In this document: positions 1-10,147 of the stretch, one piece after another | How positions within the stretch are numbered: position 1 is the stretch's first letter | Layout: the number at the start of each line of letters is the position of its first letter | NCBI GenBank assembly: GCA_049999805.1 | Contig: JBNGIO010006183.1 | Location: 319,131 to 346,259, forward strand | From: Folioceros fuciformis | Taxonomy: Eukaryota > Anthocerotophyta > Anthocerotopsida > Anthocerotales | DNA: 27,129 nt | Reading direction: 5' to 3' | The notes under the pieces: model-generated | Told to the model about the DNA's origin: nothing | Databases searched by the model: none | Seen by the model: only the letters and a program-made list of their open reading frames with translations | Translations under genes and position numbers: made by a program

Positions 1-700
1 GGATGTATGGTTCCATACCATGGATGAGAATATTCTCTCCACATATTCCATTTTAGTGATATAGAATAACTTGCTGGTATGAATAAGAACATCTAGAAAA
101 TATAGAGAACATACAACATAAATTTTGTGTCAAACCAAGCAACCTCTTCGGCAATGAGAAATAATATAATAATCCTAATAAGTCTCCTGCAAGACCTTTT
201 CAAAGTGTACAGGTTTTATAAAATCCTAATAATTTAGAATAACTTGCTAGTATGAATAAGAACATCTAGGAAATGTAAAGAATAAAGTCTATTTTATTAA
301 AAAAAATAGATTATATGTAAAAACAAAAAACACTTCCTGCACAGCCACATCATGGTAATTGGTGATGACTCCATGTGTAACTTCTAGCAATCATACCTTG
401 CTAGTCATATCTCTTTAGGTTGGGCAAGAATGTTAAAGAAGAGTAAATAATATTAGGGTTATGAAAAAATATATTTTATGTATAATTATTTTTAACCAGG
501 ATTATGAGAGATTAATTCATGTATTTATTCCCAATTATTTATGATATAAATAATTATTTAAAATTAATCCCAAAATATGGCACTAGAAAATATACAAATA
601 AAAACTTCATAAATTCTCTACAACAAATAAACATGCGAATTATTTTTAATCTATAAAACAGTTTTGCCTCAATGCCCTAGAAAGAATCACACCTACTCAA
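1..700. other. AT-rich intergenic island, no gene seen
   Basis: This stretch is much richer in A and T than the rest of the window, with long runs of A/T such as 296-330 and 470-660. I see no open reading frame with coding character on either strand. It holds a diverged direct repeat (listed separately) and ends just before the stop codon of the first hydrolase gene, so its right edge may contain that gene's 3' UTR. The abrupt change in composition suggests transposon-derived or otherwise non-genic sequence, but I recognise no LTR, terminal inverted repeat or transposase fragment. Confidence 0.6.
62..283 (+). repeat. Diverged direct repeat, two ~49-bp copies 173 bp apart
   Basis: Positions 62-110 and 235-283 match at roughly 44 of 49 bases by eye. 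Both contain the core TAGAATAACTTGCT followed by TATGAATAAGAACATCTAG. A shorter motif, AATCCTAATAA, occurs near 170 and again near 222 in the spacer. The divergence suggests an old local duplication or the ends of a degraded mobile element. No matching terminal structure was found. Confidence 0.7.
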
Positions 701-701
701 T

Positions 702-1436
702 TCAAACGGGCAAATGGCTATCCATAAAAATGATGGATTGCTGGGCATAGATGGTCTGCTGCTGCTGGATGGGGATGGTAGCATTGATCTGATTGAGAGG
801 GAAGACTACGAAGCCGTAGTCACCAACGTTGTCGTGGTTGGCTCCCTGAACCTTGATGAACTGCGTAGTGGCGGGGTTGAAGTTAACTGGTCCGGGGTTT
901 CTGTCGAGGCTGCCGTAAATGGCAAGCACAGGCAGTGGCGAGGTCGTGAGATCCCCGTTGGCGGTGCTTCCTGCGTTCTGCAGCACTAAGGCAAACACCT
1001 TCGGGGACACACTCGCGGATGCAGCACCGTACACAGTGGTGGCAATGGCTCCTCGAGAGTGGCCTCCCACCACCCAGTGTTGCACTCCTGCACAGCTCAC
1101 AAAGCAACATTGTGACCCGGTTTAGATCAGCTGTTCGGCTGAGAGGAAGGCAAGTTTGATTGTTGCACCAGTTGGCGTGGTGTTGAAGCACGTAGGATTA
1201 CCGGAAAACGCAGAGCTGTTGATGATTCCGTTCACGTCATCGTCGATGTCAGATAGCACAAAATTCACAGTGCTGCTGTGCCGGGCCGGGATGTCGAAGA
1301 CCACCACCAAGTAGCCTCGAGATGAAAGTTCGAAAGCCATGGGGAAGTAGCTGCTCGCGCTGATCCGTGTTCCGGGCATGTACACGAAGCCTCCCTTGAC
1401 GGTTGCTGGAGTGAAGACGTTCAAAGTCCTCTGCAT
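702..1436 (-). CDS. Alpha/beta-hydrolase (Abhydrolase_5-like), short tandem copy
   Basis: The inferred model has two exons, 1436-1202 and 1087-702, joined across a 114-bp GT-AG intron. The junction is phase 1 and gives a 206-aa protein. A full catalytic set is visible: nucleophile elbow GHSRG at residues 87-91 (Ser89), Asp140 in GSLD after a hydrophobic strand, and His163 in GANH. The run GGFVYMPG near residue 15 is the usual first-strand/oxyanion region of PF12695-type serine hydrolases. Substrate unknown. It lacks the roughly 60-80 N-terminal residues and the signal peptide seen in its upstream neighbour. Either an upstream exon is missing from this model or the copy is 5'-truncated. The frame stays open upstream of the chosen ATG only to a TAG at 1484-1482. 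The neighbour at 1507-2745 is the same fold in the same orientation, so the pair looks like a tandem duplication. Confidence 0.65.
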
Positions 1437-1506
1437 ATAGTCCAATTGCCCAAAACCTTGATGACAGTGTGAGAGGAGAAGCTAGTACGAATCTGGAGAT
1501 GGCATA

Positions 1507-2745
1507 TCACGGAAAGAGAAGGAAGGCAGTGGGCCTGACCGGAGGGTCTGTAGAGGTGAGGCCTGGATAGGGCAGTCTGGAGAAGGTGACGAGGTTGGGA
1601 GGATCCGTCGGGTAGGCCTTGGAGCCGGGGTTGCCTGGAGTGAGGTTGTTGTTGTCCCCGTAGCTGAGCGCTCTGGCAGTAGGAAACGTCCAGGGATGAA
1701 ACCTCAGCATGTTCAGCAACGAGGCCTGGATGATGCCGCCCACCAGCGAGGATTGGGCAGCCTGCGCGGCCACATCCGCGGGGGTGTTTTGCTTGTCATT
1801 CCCCTTGTTCCCCACGCAGGTGCTGTAGGCGAAGTCGTAGTGGTTGGCGTCGGCCACATTTGCATTTACGAAGGAATCCCCTGCAGGGGGAATCCACCAC
1901 AGTGAGCAACAACATCTCGCGGCACACGCATTCCCAAATCCAATCGGGGAACCTGCAAATCGAGATGATTGCAATTGCCTGGTTACCAGACACAGTGGCA
2001 GCGAATGCTGGAATGACCGATGGCGGAGTCTCGGTGTCATTGCCGCCGAAGAAGAGGTAAGCTCCAAGATTGGATGCGAACACGGAGGTGGTCTCCGGCA
2101 GCGCAGAAGCAAGGAAAGCAAGGGCGGTGACGACGGACACTCCCTGCGCTGCCGCCACTGCGGCAGCCACGTTTCCGGCCTCCGAGCCATGCGCCACCAG
2201 CACCCAGGTGAAGATTGTTGGGTTGGCGGCGATGGCGGCGCTAACCAGGCTTGCATCCGTGTAGGCCGTGATCACCGTATACCTGGCCCGCGCAGCCGAG
2301 CCTGCAGCATTTGCTCTCAGATTCCGGGAATTGGTTGACACCATCACACGACGTCCAGGGCTGTTGCGAACCTACCGATAGCGTAGGGCGCGTACGCTTC
2401 CGGAGCCACGTGCTTGTGCGGGATGAACATGGTGCCCCTGGTGAGCACGGTGGCGTTGTTGTTGTCGGGACCCGCCTGGGAAGGCGGGATGGCACTCACA
2501 TTGGTGACGGCGAAGTGTAGGCCCCAGGTCTCGTTACCGTAGATCATGCCCTGGGGGATGGACTGCAGCGCGGCCAGAGCCTGCGCGTTCCCCGAGCACT
2601 TGAAGTCATCGCCATTGTTTCTCCCACCATCGCCGTTGCCGTTGCCATTGCTGCCTGCTGCCCCTCGGAGGACGAGGAGCACGCAGAGCATCCACTCGAA
2701 CAAGCCGGGAATGAGCTTGCCCTCCATTGCCGTGCGGCTTGCCAT
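1507..2745 (-). CDS. Secreted alpha/beta-hydrolase-like protein with degenerate nucleophile elbow
   Basis: Three inferred exons, 2745-2376, 2301-1987 and 1880-1507, are joined by 74-bp and 106-bp GT-AG introns. Both junctions are phase 1, giving a 352-aa protein. The N-terminus carries a hydrophobic stretch (about residues 13-30) that fits a signal peptide, then a Gly/Asn-rich linker. The alternative start at 2727 keeps the signal. The fold is Abhydrolase_5-like: GTMFIP and PEAYAPYA near residues 104-122, an acid residue Asp212 in FGGND, and His242 in DANH. The elbow reads HGSEA at 161-165. A gapless alignment with the neighbouring copy (shared W, V and H) places Gly162 where the neighbour has its nucleophile Ser. 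This copy may therefore be inactive, or may use the adjacent Ser163. The C-terminal tail of about 110 residues after the catalytic His is longer than in the neighbour. Confidence 0.65.
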
Positions 2746-3146
2746 CGGGAGGCGGATTCCTTCCCAGCATCTTGGAGCTCGCGGATTTGTACCGCTGCTG
2801 CGGGCCCGCCTCTGGGTATTGCAGCCTGCCTTGCTGACCTCGCAACTTGGAACGCCGCTCTCATGTTGCCTTCGCCCACGTGCTCCATTCCCACAACCGT
2901 ATAACAAAAGCGAGCCCTGTGCGAGATGGGCTCTAAAGATGGATACTTACGCAGTGTGCGGCCCCTATTCTGGGATCAACTTGCTTTGCATTCCGGAGAC
3001 ATTCTGTGTAGAAATTTCTACTCTCGGCAGTCACGAATACCTCCTACACATTTAACTTCAGTATGTTGGAGCCTGACTTCAGTATGTTTTCCAGGCTCCA
3101 ACCCAATTTGGAGTCTGTCATGCAAAGCATCAATAAACAAACAAGG
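2746..3146. other. Intergenic: 5' flank of the hydrolase and of the VPS28 relic
   Basis: This 401-bp stretch separates the hydrolase start from the VPS28-like relic on the opposite strand. I see no gene in it. Reading frames continue open upstream of the hydrolase ATG on the minus strand, so part of this is probably its 5' UTR. A small palindrome and direct repeat at 3055-3101 are listed separately. No clear TATA element was found. Confidence 0.5.
3055..3101. repeat. Perfect 10-bp inverted repeat with nested 13-bp direct repeat
   Basis: TTGGAGCCTG at 3066-3075 and CAGGCTCCAA at 3092-3101 are exact reverse complements around a 16-base loop. The 13-mer ACTTCAGTATGTT occurs exactly at 3055-3067 and 3076-3088, overlapping the left arm and the loop. 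The structure lies 46 bp upstream of the VPS28-like ATG. It could be a small local duplication or a remnant of a mobile element. No terminator role is expected in a plant nuclear genome. Confidence 0.75.
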
Positions 3147-3910
3147 ATGGCCGGGCTGGTTAGCTGGTGGGAGGACGAACGAGAGTGAGATGTGAAAGAA
3201 AACGTGGCTGACCTGTTTGCAACATCATCACCACCACTGAAAGGTTAGAATCTGAGTATGTGAGGGATCTCATCAGCAAGCAGGAGTATGAGCCACAGTG
3301 CAACAAGCCCATATCCCGATTCCGAGCTGTAAACGCCACCCTCGGCAACACAGTCCCTGACGTCCAGAATCTCATGAAGGGAGAAAGCCCGATCGGTTAT
3401 CTTGTTGGTGATGCCCTGTTCGCGGATTAGGGTAATGGAATATTCTCGTCCCTAGTTCTGTGGGTTTCCGACAGGTTGAGCTAGCTGGTTGAGGGACATG
3501 GAGGTATGAGATGTGGTGCCCCGCCGTCGTGAATCGGCTTCTTGTGTCTGGACTTCCCTGACACGCTTGAGCACAAGGGCGCAGCATCGGATGGCGCGTC
3601 TCCGGCCGCGGCAATGCGCCGTGGCAGTCGCTCAATACGTGCAACAGTTCATTACAGCCATTGATGCAGTGAACCTAAATGGTTGCCGTGGGCCAGGTCC
3701 AGCCTCTGCTTATACATCTACTGACAACCCTCAATCCAGCCCCTCACCTATCCCCTGACTTCCAAGGAATAGTGATCGGAAGGGATTGGATAGGATTCTC
3801 CTGTCTGCACGTGATGCTAGCCTCAGAAGCCTCGAATGAGCCACAATCCGGGCACATACGTTCGACGTGGAATCATCCTATAATACCTTTCTCAGATCCT
3901 TGCCCTGCAT
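3147..3910 (+). pseudogene. VPS28: VPS28 (ESCRT-I subunit) pseudogene
   Basis: Blocks of VPS28-like sequence occur in the correct order in all three plus frames. They are an N-terminus starting at the ATG at 3147 (MAGLVSWWEDERE), ADLFA then TERLESEYVRDLIS and ATLGNTVPDV (about 3206-3375), YEMWCPAVVNRLLVSGLP (about 3505-3557), LEHKGAASDGASP, VAVAQYVQQFITAIDAVNLN (about 3619-3678), MVAVGQVQPLL with SPDFQG (about 3679-3770), and FDVESSYNTFLRSLP (about 3862-3906). VPS28 binds VPS23/VPS37 in ESCRT-I and works in endosomal sorting. This copy cannot encode it. There is an in-frame TGA at 3186, a 2-nt insertion near 3221, an extra segment of about 120 bp (about 3380-3500), frame changes near 3557, 3617, 3678 and 3800, and a second stop in the last block. 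No introns are evident, but I do not know whether the functional parent is intronless, so retrotransposition is not proven. Confidence 0.85.
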
Positions 3911-4103
3911 TCTTCTGTGTGACGGATTGATAAAAACGACCAGCAGCAGTACAGAATCCTAAAGCCAATGACGGCATAGCTATGATACAACCCATGGGAA
4001 CCTTCTCTACCAGTGCACAGGGTGTTTAGCAATGTGTTAGCATGGGTGTTAATCTACACGTTGGCTTAGAAGTGGATGGCAGGGTGGCGATCAGGCTCGA
4101 GCG

Positions 4104-7100
4104 TTACCCATTGCTGTGCGACCTTGTGCGCCTTCTTGAACCAACAGTTTGTGTCTGAGACCTCGCTACAAAACTCGGCGAACCCCTAGACTGGCCAGCT
4201 TCCAGGGTGTCCCTGTCCTCCACTGATGTCAGGTTCTCCTGCTCTCCAGTCGAGGGAGTGTGTGCAACTTCATCCTGTCCAGTAACGGGAGCCGCAAGCT
4301 TCATCCTGGGAATGGACATGGACTTCAAAGGAGTGGAAGAATTGCCATTCACCTCCTTGAGCACGGCCGCCGCAGTGGCCGCAGCAGCCACGTCTGCCAC
4401 AGCTCCCACAAGGTGGACCGCCTGAGTCGGAGGCCTGCTTGCTGAGGGAATGCCAGGGGCCCGGATGCACGGGCTCGGAGTCACAGGCGGGCGTCCCATG
4501 CGCGGATTAGGCGTCCTGTCCACGAGCCCTGAAGATTCAGGCCGTGTTGATGGATACTCTGGCCTTGAGTACCCAGGCGTTTGGTCCAACCAGGTAACGC
4601 GGGGGGATGGCGCTGCAGGACCTGCACTGGCCACCCTTTTCTTGGCTGTGGAGCTGCGCAACACCCGTGGACACTGGCCCTGGACAGTTCTGTTGGATGC
4701 ACCAACGTTTTCCTTATCCCTGTCCTTCATTCCGGCCAGGCTTGGAGTTGTCTCTCCTGCGCCAGGAGACCTGGCGCTCACAGGGGTCAGTGCTGCCGTT
4801 CCGCTTGGAGATGCTCTTTCCTCGGGGCCTCCGTGCTCTGTAGTACGCAGCATCTGTGTGCCAGATGGCGTTGCTTGTCCTTGCGCGGCTGCTGTTCTGG
4901 AAATCTCTGCAGCAGCCACGGCCACCTTCCCACGAGCTTTCGCTGCTTCGTACTTTTGGATGTCGTACATAATCTCTTTCTGAAGCTGCTTGTCTGCAAC
5001 CAAGATCTCTTCGATCTCGTTCTTGTAGTCTTTGAGCAGCACCCGGAGGCACTCCATCAACATTCCCACCAGAGGGCTGTTTCTGCTTTCCAACATCCTG
5101 CACCGAGTACAAGGTCAGGCAGTGAGCGTGCGGCACTTGCATGCGCGGGTAGCAGAAAAGCAAGGCAGGAAAGTGCGCTGACCTCTTGAGCTCGATAAAA
5201 ATGGGGATGGCATTCTGCACAAGGTTCTTCTTCATGAGCTGCGTCACGACGCGTCCCTTCACCGCAGCCACAGCAGCTGCATGACCATTTTCTTCCTCCG
5301 CATCTAGGCCATCGTTTGCTGCAGCGTGTCCCTTGTTTGTAATATGCATCTCCTTCGACGCCAGTACTTTCAAGGCATCCTGCACTCCATGGAGATACGA
5401 TAAACACGTCTTGTCAGTCAGGAAATCTGTCTCCCATTCCACACTTACCAGACAGACCGCTACCACAGATTTGCCACGTCACACGACATACCTCTAGAAC
5501 ACACTGCGCACAAGGATCACTTATGTCGAGTAGACCATCGACTGCTGCAGCTAGAATTTCGGAGTATAGCTTCGCTGAAGTGGCTAGGAGATGCTCGGGA
5601 GCCATCTGGTGTAGTAGGGAATTGTAGATATGCATCCTCTTGGTGACCATCGAATCGCTATTCCCTCTGCACATCACAAAGGATCCAGTCTTCACACGAT
5701 TGCCCTGACGACTAAGCTATTATTCTGATTCATAACATCAGAACAATAGGGGAGTAGGTTAAGAATCTGGTGAGACCTTAGAGAGAAAAGCCTGCGCTCA
5801 CTTTCCGAGCTTCGCAGGGCACTGCTGTATCCTGAGTGGCCTTGACAGTCATTGAGTAAGAAGATGGTCTCGACAAAGCTGTTGTACGCAAGAAGAGGGG
5901 CTTTCACTGTGTTTCACAGCGCCAAACCACGAGACAGGTGTTAGAATTTGACTTTCAGAGGTTGAAAGGAGATTTGCAAGGCTCGAAGGTGCATGCGGAT
6001 ATTTGTCTCACCTTTAAGAATGGTCCCCATCAGAAAGTTTGCAAGCTGGCATATTCTGGTAGAATCATCAACCAAGGCCAGAAGAAAACGATGAAAGATC
6101 ATCCCTCGCCATTTGACGTAATCTCTCTGCCAATCCAGAGGGTCCGACCTTACCATGCTGAGCTGAAAATATAATAAAAGCATTGACAAAATGACTCTCA
6201 CTGCTTTTCGGGGGACAGACCAGCTCTCTGCTAGACATGGTGTTGTCAAAGCTTGCATACCTGCAGCAGTCTTGCAAGAAGCACAAATGTCTGTCTCCGA
6301 ACCAGCTCACAAGGATCCTGCAAGGATTTTGTCAACTTGTGAATGTACCTGGCAAAATGAACCACAAGATCCACCAATCAGGCCAAAAATCATCACCACG
6401 CGTCCTTCAAGAACTTGAAACGCTAGTCGATGAGCACAAGGCTGACTTACCCGTCAACTAAAGCGGTATAGCGAACACAAAAGTCCGTCATAGCGATCAT
6501 GATATTGTTGCGAATTGCAGCTGACTTGCTACGATCGAGCTCCTGTTAATGTGGCACCTCTCAAGTCAGTTTACTCTGAACCTCTTCAAATGTATCACCA
6601 AACCCACAAGGCCCAAGCATAAATGTCAGAATCATACCGTAAAGCTCCAAAATTACCTGAATGAACAGGGGAATGCAACGCTTGGCCAGACTGTTGTCAG
6701 CAAGGCATAGCTTCCCAAGGGTGATCCACACTTGAACGGTGACTTCGGGAGCTACTCCGATCACAAAGGAGCTCCCATCCTCATCCGCTTGTTGCGGACC
6801 TAAAACTGGTGTCACCTTTTGAGGGGCAACCAAGGCCTGTAATAGGGTTACAAGATGTCCTGGCTTTTCAGATGGGCATACCAGAACCGCAGCTCCGATG
6901 GTGAACACGACTGTCACAAGCTGAGATGTAGGTACTGGCAAGCAGTCCTCAGTAGGTGAAACAAGGTGCTTCTCATTCCTTGTACTTTTGGCAGATCCTT
7001 TAGGCAAGCTTGGAACCCGAGACTTAGTCTTCCTGCTGCTCCTGGGTTTTGGTGTGGTCAACGTGTCTCCATGGACACGGTTCTGTTCATCTTGTAAGCT

Positions 7101-10100
7101 CGACTTGGAAATATAAGCCTGCAGGATGTCCCCAGCTTTTCTCAAGATTGTCTTCACCCATACAGAAACAAGCTCATCACCCTGCTCCTGTATGTCAGCT
7201 TTTCGTCTGCAGAGAGTAGCTAGTGCCTTGACATGTGCTGCAACCTGGACAGTAGGGGGTTATCTTAGCAGCGTTTGGAACCGGATTCTTAGAGTCTTGT
7301 GCAAATTTTGGAAAAACGTCACAGAGAATAAAAGAATGGAACGAGATCATACCTCTGCAGGATGCATATTGAAGGCCTCCAAATGTGAAAGCAACTCTGA
7401 GGCTAGATCATAGATAGCTTCTGATGGAAGTTCCAAAGCTATGTTTGATATAGTCTGCAGAAGATGCACCCTGTCAGCTGCCCAAGCTGCAGACACAAAG
7501 CTGTTCCCGTTCTGTTCCTCATCCAGCCCAGGGGTTTGGGGCTTAGAGCATGAGTACGGTGTGCTCACAGCCTCTTGAACCCCAGGAGTTCTTTTCGACC
7601 TGTCTTGCTTTTCCAGAAGCTGCCAATGGGTTCGCAGAAAGTCCCAACCCACAGCTTTTGGGACAAATGCAGACACTTCAGCCAAGAGCATCCAGGCTCC
7701 TTCAGGTGCTGCATCATACCTCCTCCTTCTGGAGGGTTTTGAACAAGAGGCGTTGATAATGTTCTGTAAAGCTAAGGCTACACCAGGTCTCACTCGGTTC
7801 CTCTTGCCTAGACCTGTGCAGATTTGCTTCACACAGGAAGCTATAGCACCCCCATCTGCCATGCCTTTCAGCGTATCGAGAATACCAGGAGGCAATACGT
7901 CTTGAAAGTCTTGATGTTGCTCATCAATGCTGGGTCCTTGACCCTTCCTCTTACCCCTGGACCGTTGCAGACGGACGTTCAGACTTGAGAGCTTAATGGC
8001 TGAAACTGTAGCAATCCTATCAAGGACAATCTCCTGAAAGATATCCAGGCATTCATCCTGTATGGACGTTTCGTTGTCCAGCGCCAAAGGCAGAGCAGAT
8101 TGCAGCCATTCTAGGATCACCTTCTGATCTCCCGGAAATTTCCTCAACACCTGCGCATGTTCCATAGGTGGAGAGTCAATTCATAATCGATCTGACTTGA
8201 AGGTGAGCACAATCCTGAAATGTGAACGCCATAAGTAGTTACCTCTGTAAGGGCAGAAAGTGCGGCCTTCCTGATACTAACAAGGGGATCAGCACAGGCC
8301 GCTCCCATGGCCTGCAGGGTAGACTCATCGGGAGGCTTTCCAGACAGAGCTGCGGTCTTTTTCATCAGAGAAAGAGCTGCTTTCCGAACACCTGCCTTTT
8401 CATCTAGGCATCTTCTTCGCAGAAGTGATCCCAAGTCCCCATGGCCAGCCCCTGGAGTCAAAGGGGTTGCTGAGGGTCCACATTCGTCCACATCAGGTGT
8501 GTGGTCAATGAGCATTGGCGTTTCACACTTGTTCACAGCACCATCTGTCTGTGCAGAGCAACCAGTATGTGCTGCCGGAGGATTGACAAAACCCAGCAAA
8601 GTCTGCAGGTGTCCTCGACACCTGATTTTTCCAGATAGAAGGTCAACCACCTGGCCCAGATTTCCCAAAGCCCGGGCACGGATAGTGGGGACTTTGTCAG
8701 AGCATCGATGCAATACAGCCTCAACACAAGAGACTCCCCAAGAGTGATTCACAGTTGAGTCTATGGCTTCACCATCTTCGCCTCTGTCAGGAGATGCCAA
8801 ATGTTGGCTTTCTCCCTTGAGTGCAGCGCTCTGAGAAGTCGAGCCTATTCTGGGGCTAGTGACATATGCTTCTACATCTCTTTCGAAAGGGTCTGGCAGC
8901 TTTTCGAACAGGGCAACCGCAACATCTACAGCAAGCAACCGGTGACGAGGCTTCCCCCTTGAAAGCTTTGCTACAAACTTTCCTAGACGTCCCCATTCCG
9001 AGGGCCCCAAGCCCTTCACAATCATCACCACAGCCTCCACGGCCAGGCTACGTGCTTCAACTTTCTCTGGGGCTTTAAGGCATAAATACCGTGTAACAGC
9101 CACAACTGCTTCTCGAACATCTCTGTTCGACGCAAGGTCAGCAGACACGAACTCTAGAGCTGCCGCTCGAATTTTCCCTTTCTGATACGCAGTGCCTGCT
9201 GCTTGAGTACAAAGTATGCTAGGCGTGAGAGCTCGCAGGACCATAACCGCTGTATCCATCACATCTCCATGAGAAGCATCCAGAAGGCCTCGTAAGACAC
9301 TGAAAGACATGATCAATACAGACATGGAGCCTGCCTTAGCCATCCTTCGAACCTTGCCTCCTCCCCGAGACGCACCACTCTCCTCACATTCTTCCTCTAA
9401 GTCAGCAGTAAGGAGTGGCAAATCAACGACAAGCTCCACCACAATCTTCAACGTGTCCGGATGCTCCTTCAAATGCAAGCAGTGCAATACGTTCTGCAAA
9501 GCGCCCAGAAATAGCACAACATCCTGCACACAGGCAAGCTCCTTCCTGCCTTGAGACTGTTCCTGCTCATACCCCTGCGACGCCTGCTCCTGGCTGGGCG
9601 ACACCTCGTCCACCTCCATTTCGCAACCTGCACTCTCCCTGGACGACTCCGGTCCACGGCCTCGCTTCCCTTTCCTCCCTTTCCCCTTCACCTTCCCCTG
9701 CCGCACCTTGCCCTCCTGCACGGCTCTGCTGGGATTGCAGCAGCCGCGGATGCACTGGGTCATAACATGAAATGTCAGCGGATTGAATAGGCTGTAGAGA
9801 GGACAGTCTTCCACGAGCATCAGACCTAGGTAAATAGCTGCAGCCTTGAGCCCACCGGTACCACCCTTCTCCATACTCCGCGACATCCCTCCCACAAAGG
9901 CTGCCAACGACACTCGCCTCTCAGCAAGCTCATTCCACAACCCAGAATCCAGTTTACACCTCTCCCCCCCAGAGTGCGCCTCAGCAAACATCTTGTACAA
10001 TTCCGACAGCAGGCCTTCGGAAAGCGACCGTCCAGACGCACTACTGCACGGGGCCCCATCCTCGCTAGACAGGCTCTCGCATTCTCTGGCCCCAGCTTCT

Positions 10101-10147
10101 ATCAAGGAGCAAACGTGAGCTGCCAGCCCATCGTCCTCCATATCCAT
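4104..10147 (-). CDS. CAP-D3: Condensin-2 complex subunit D3 (CAP-D3 / NCAPD3)
   Basis: Ten inferred exons: 10147-8243, 8150-7353, 7244-6657, 6542-6451, 6348-6261, 6126-6012, 5906-5777, 5666-5492, 5379-5183 and 5097-4104. All nine introns (85-134 bp) are GT-AG and keep phase, giving 1693 aa. CAP-D3 is the HEAT-repeat subunit of condensin II that binds chromatin and compacts chromosomes in the nucleus. Family features: LLRRRCLDEKAGVRKAAL late in exon 1, the segment around LGKLCLADNSLAKRCIPLF, then DPCELVRRQTFVLLARLLQ, RDYVKWRGMIFHRFLLALVD, FNMHPAEV and LLKDYKNEIEEILVADKQLQ. Exon 1 contains a charged low-complexity insert (about residues 145-200: a Lys/Gly/Arg run, then Glu/Gln-rich). The last roughly 280 residues are Ser/Pro/Thr-rich and probably disordered, as in other CAP-D3 tails. 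The start is the first ATG in frame; a second ATG follows at 10141. The gene is divergent from the coiled-coil gene at 11120. Confidence 0.93.

Noticed and set aside
4450-5189. Long plus-strand frames opposite the last CAP-D3 exon
   Set aside because: They are Ser/Ala/Cys-rich shadow frames of a Ser/Pro-rich exon; the minus-strand frame carries the conserved CAP-D3 motifs.
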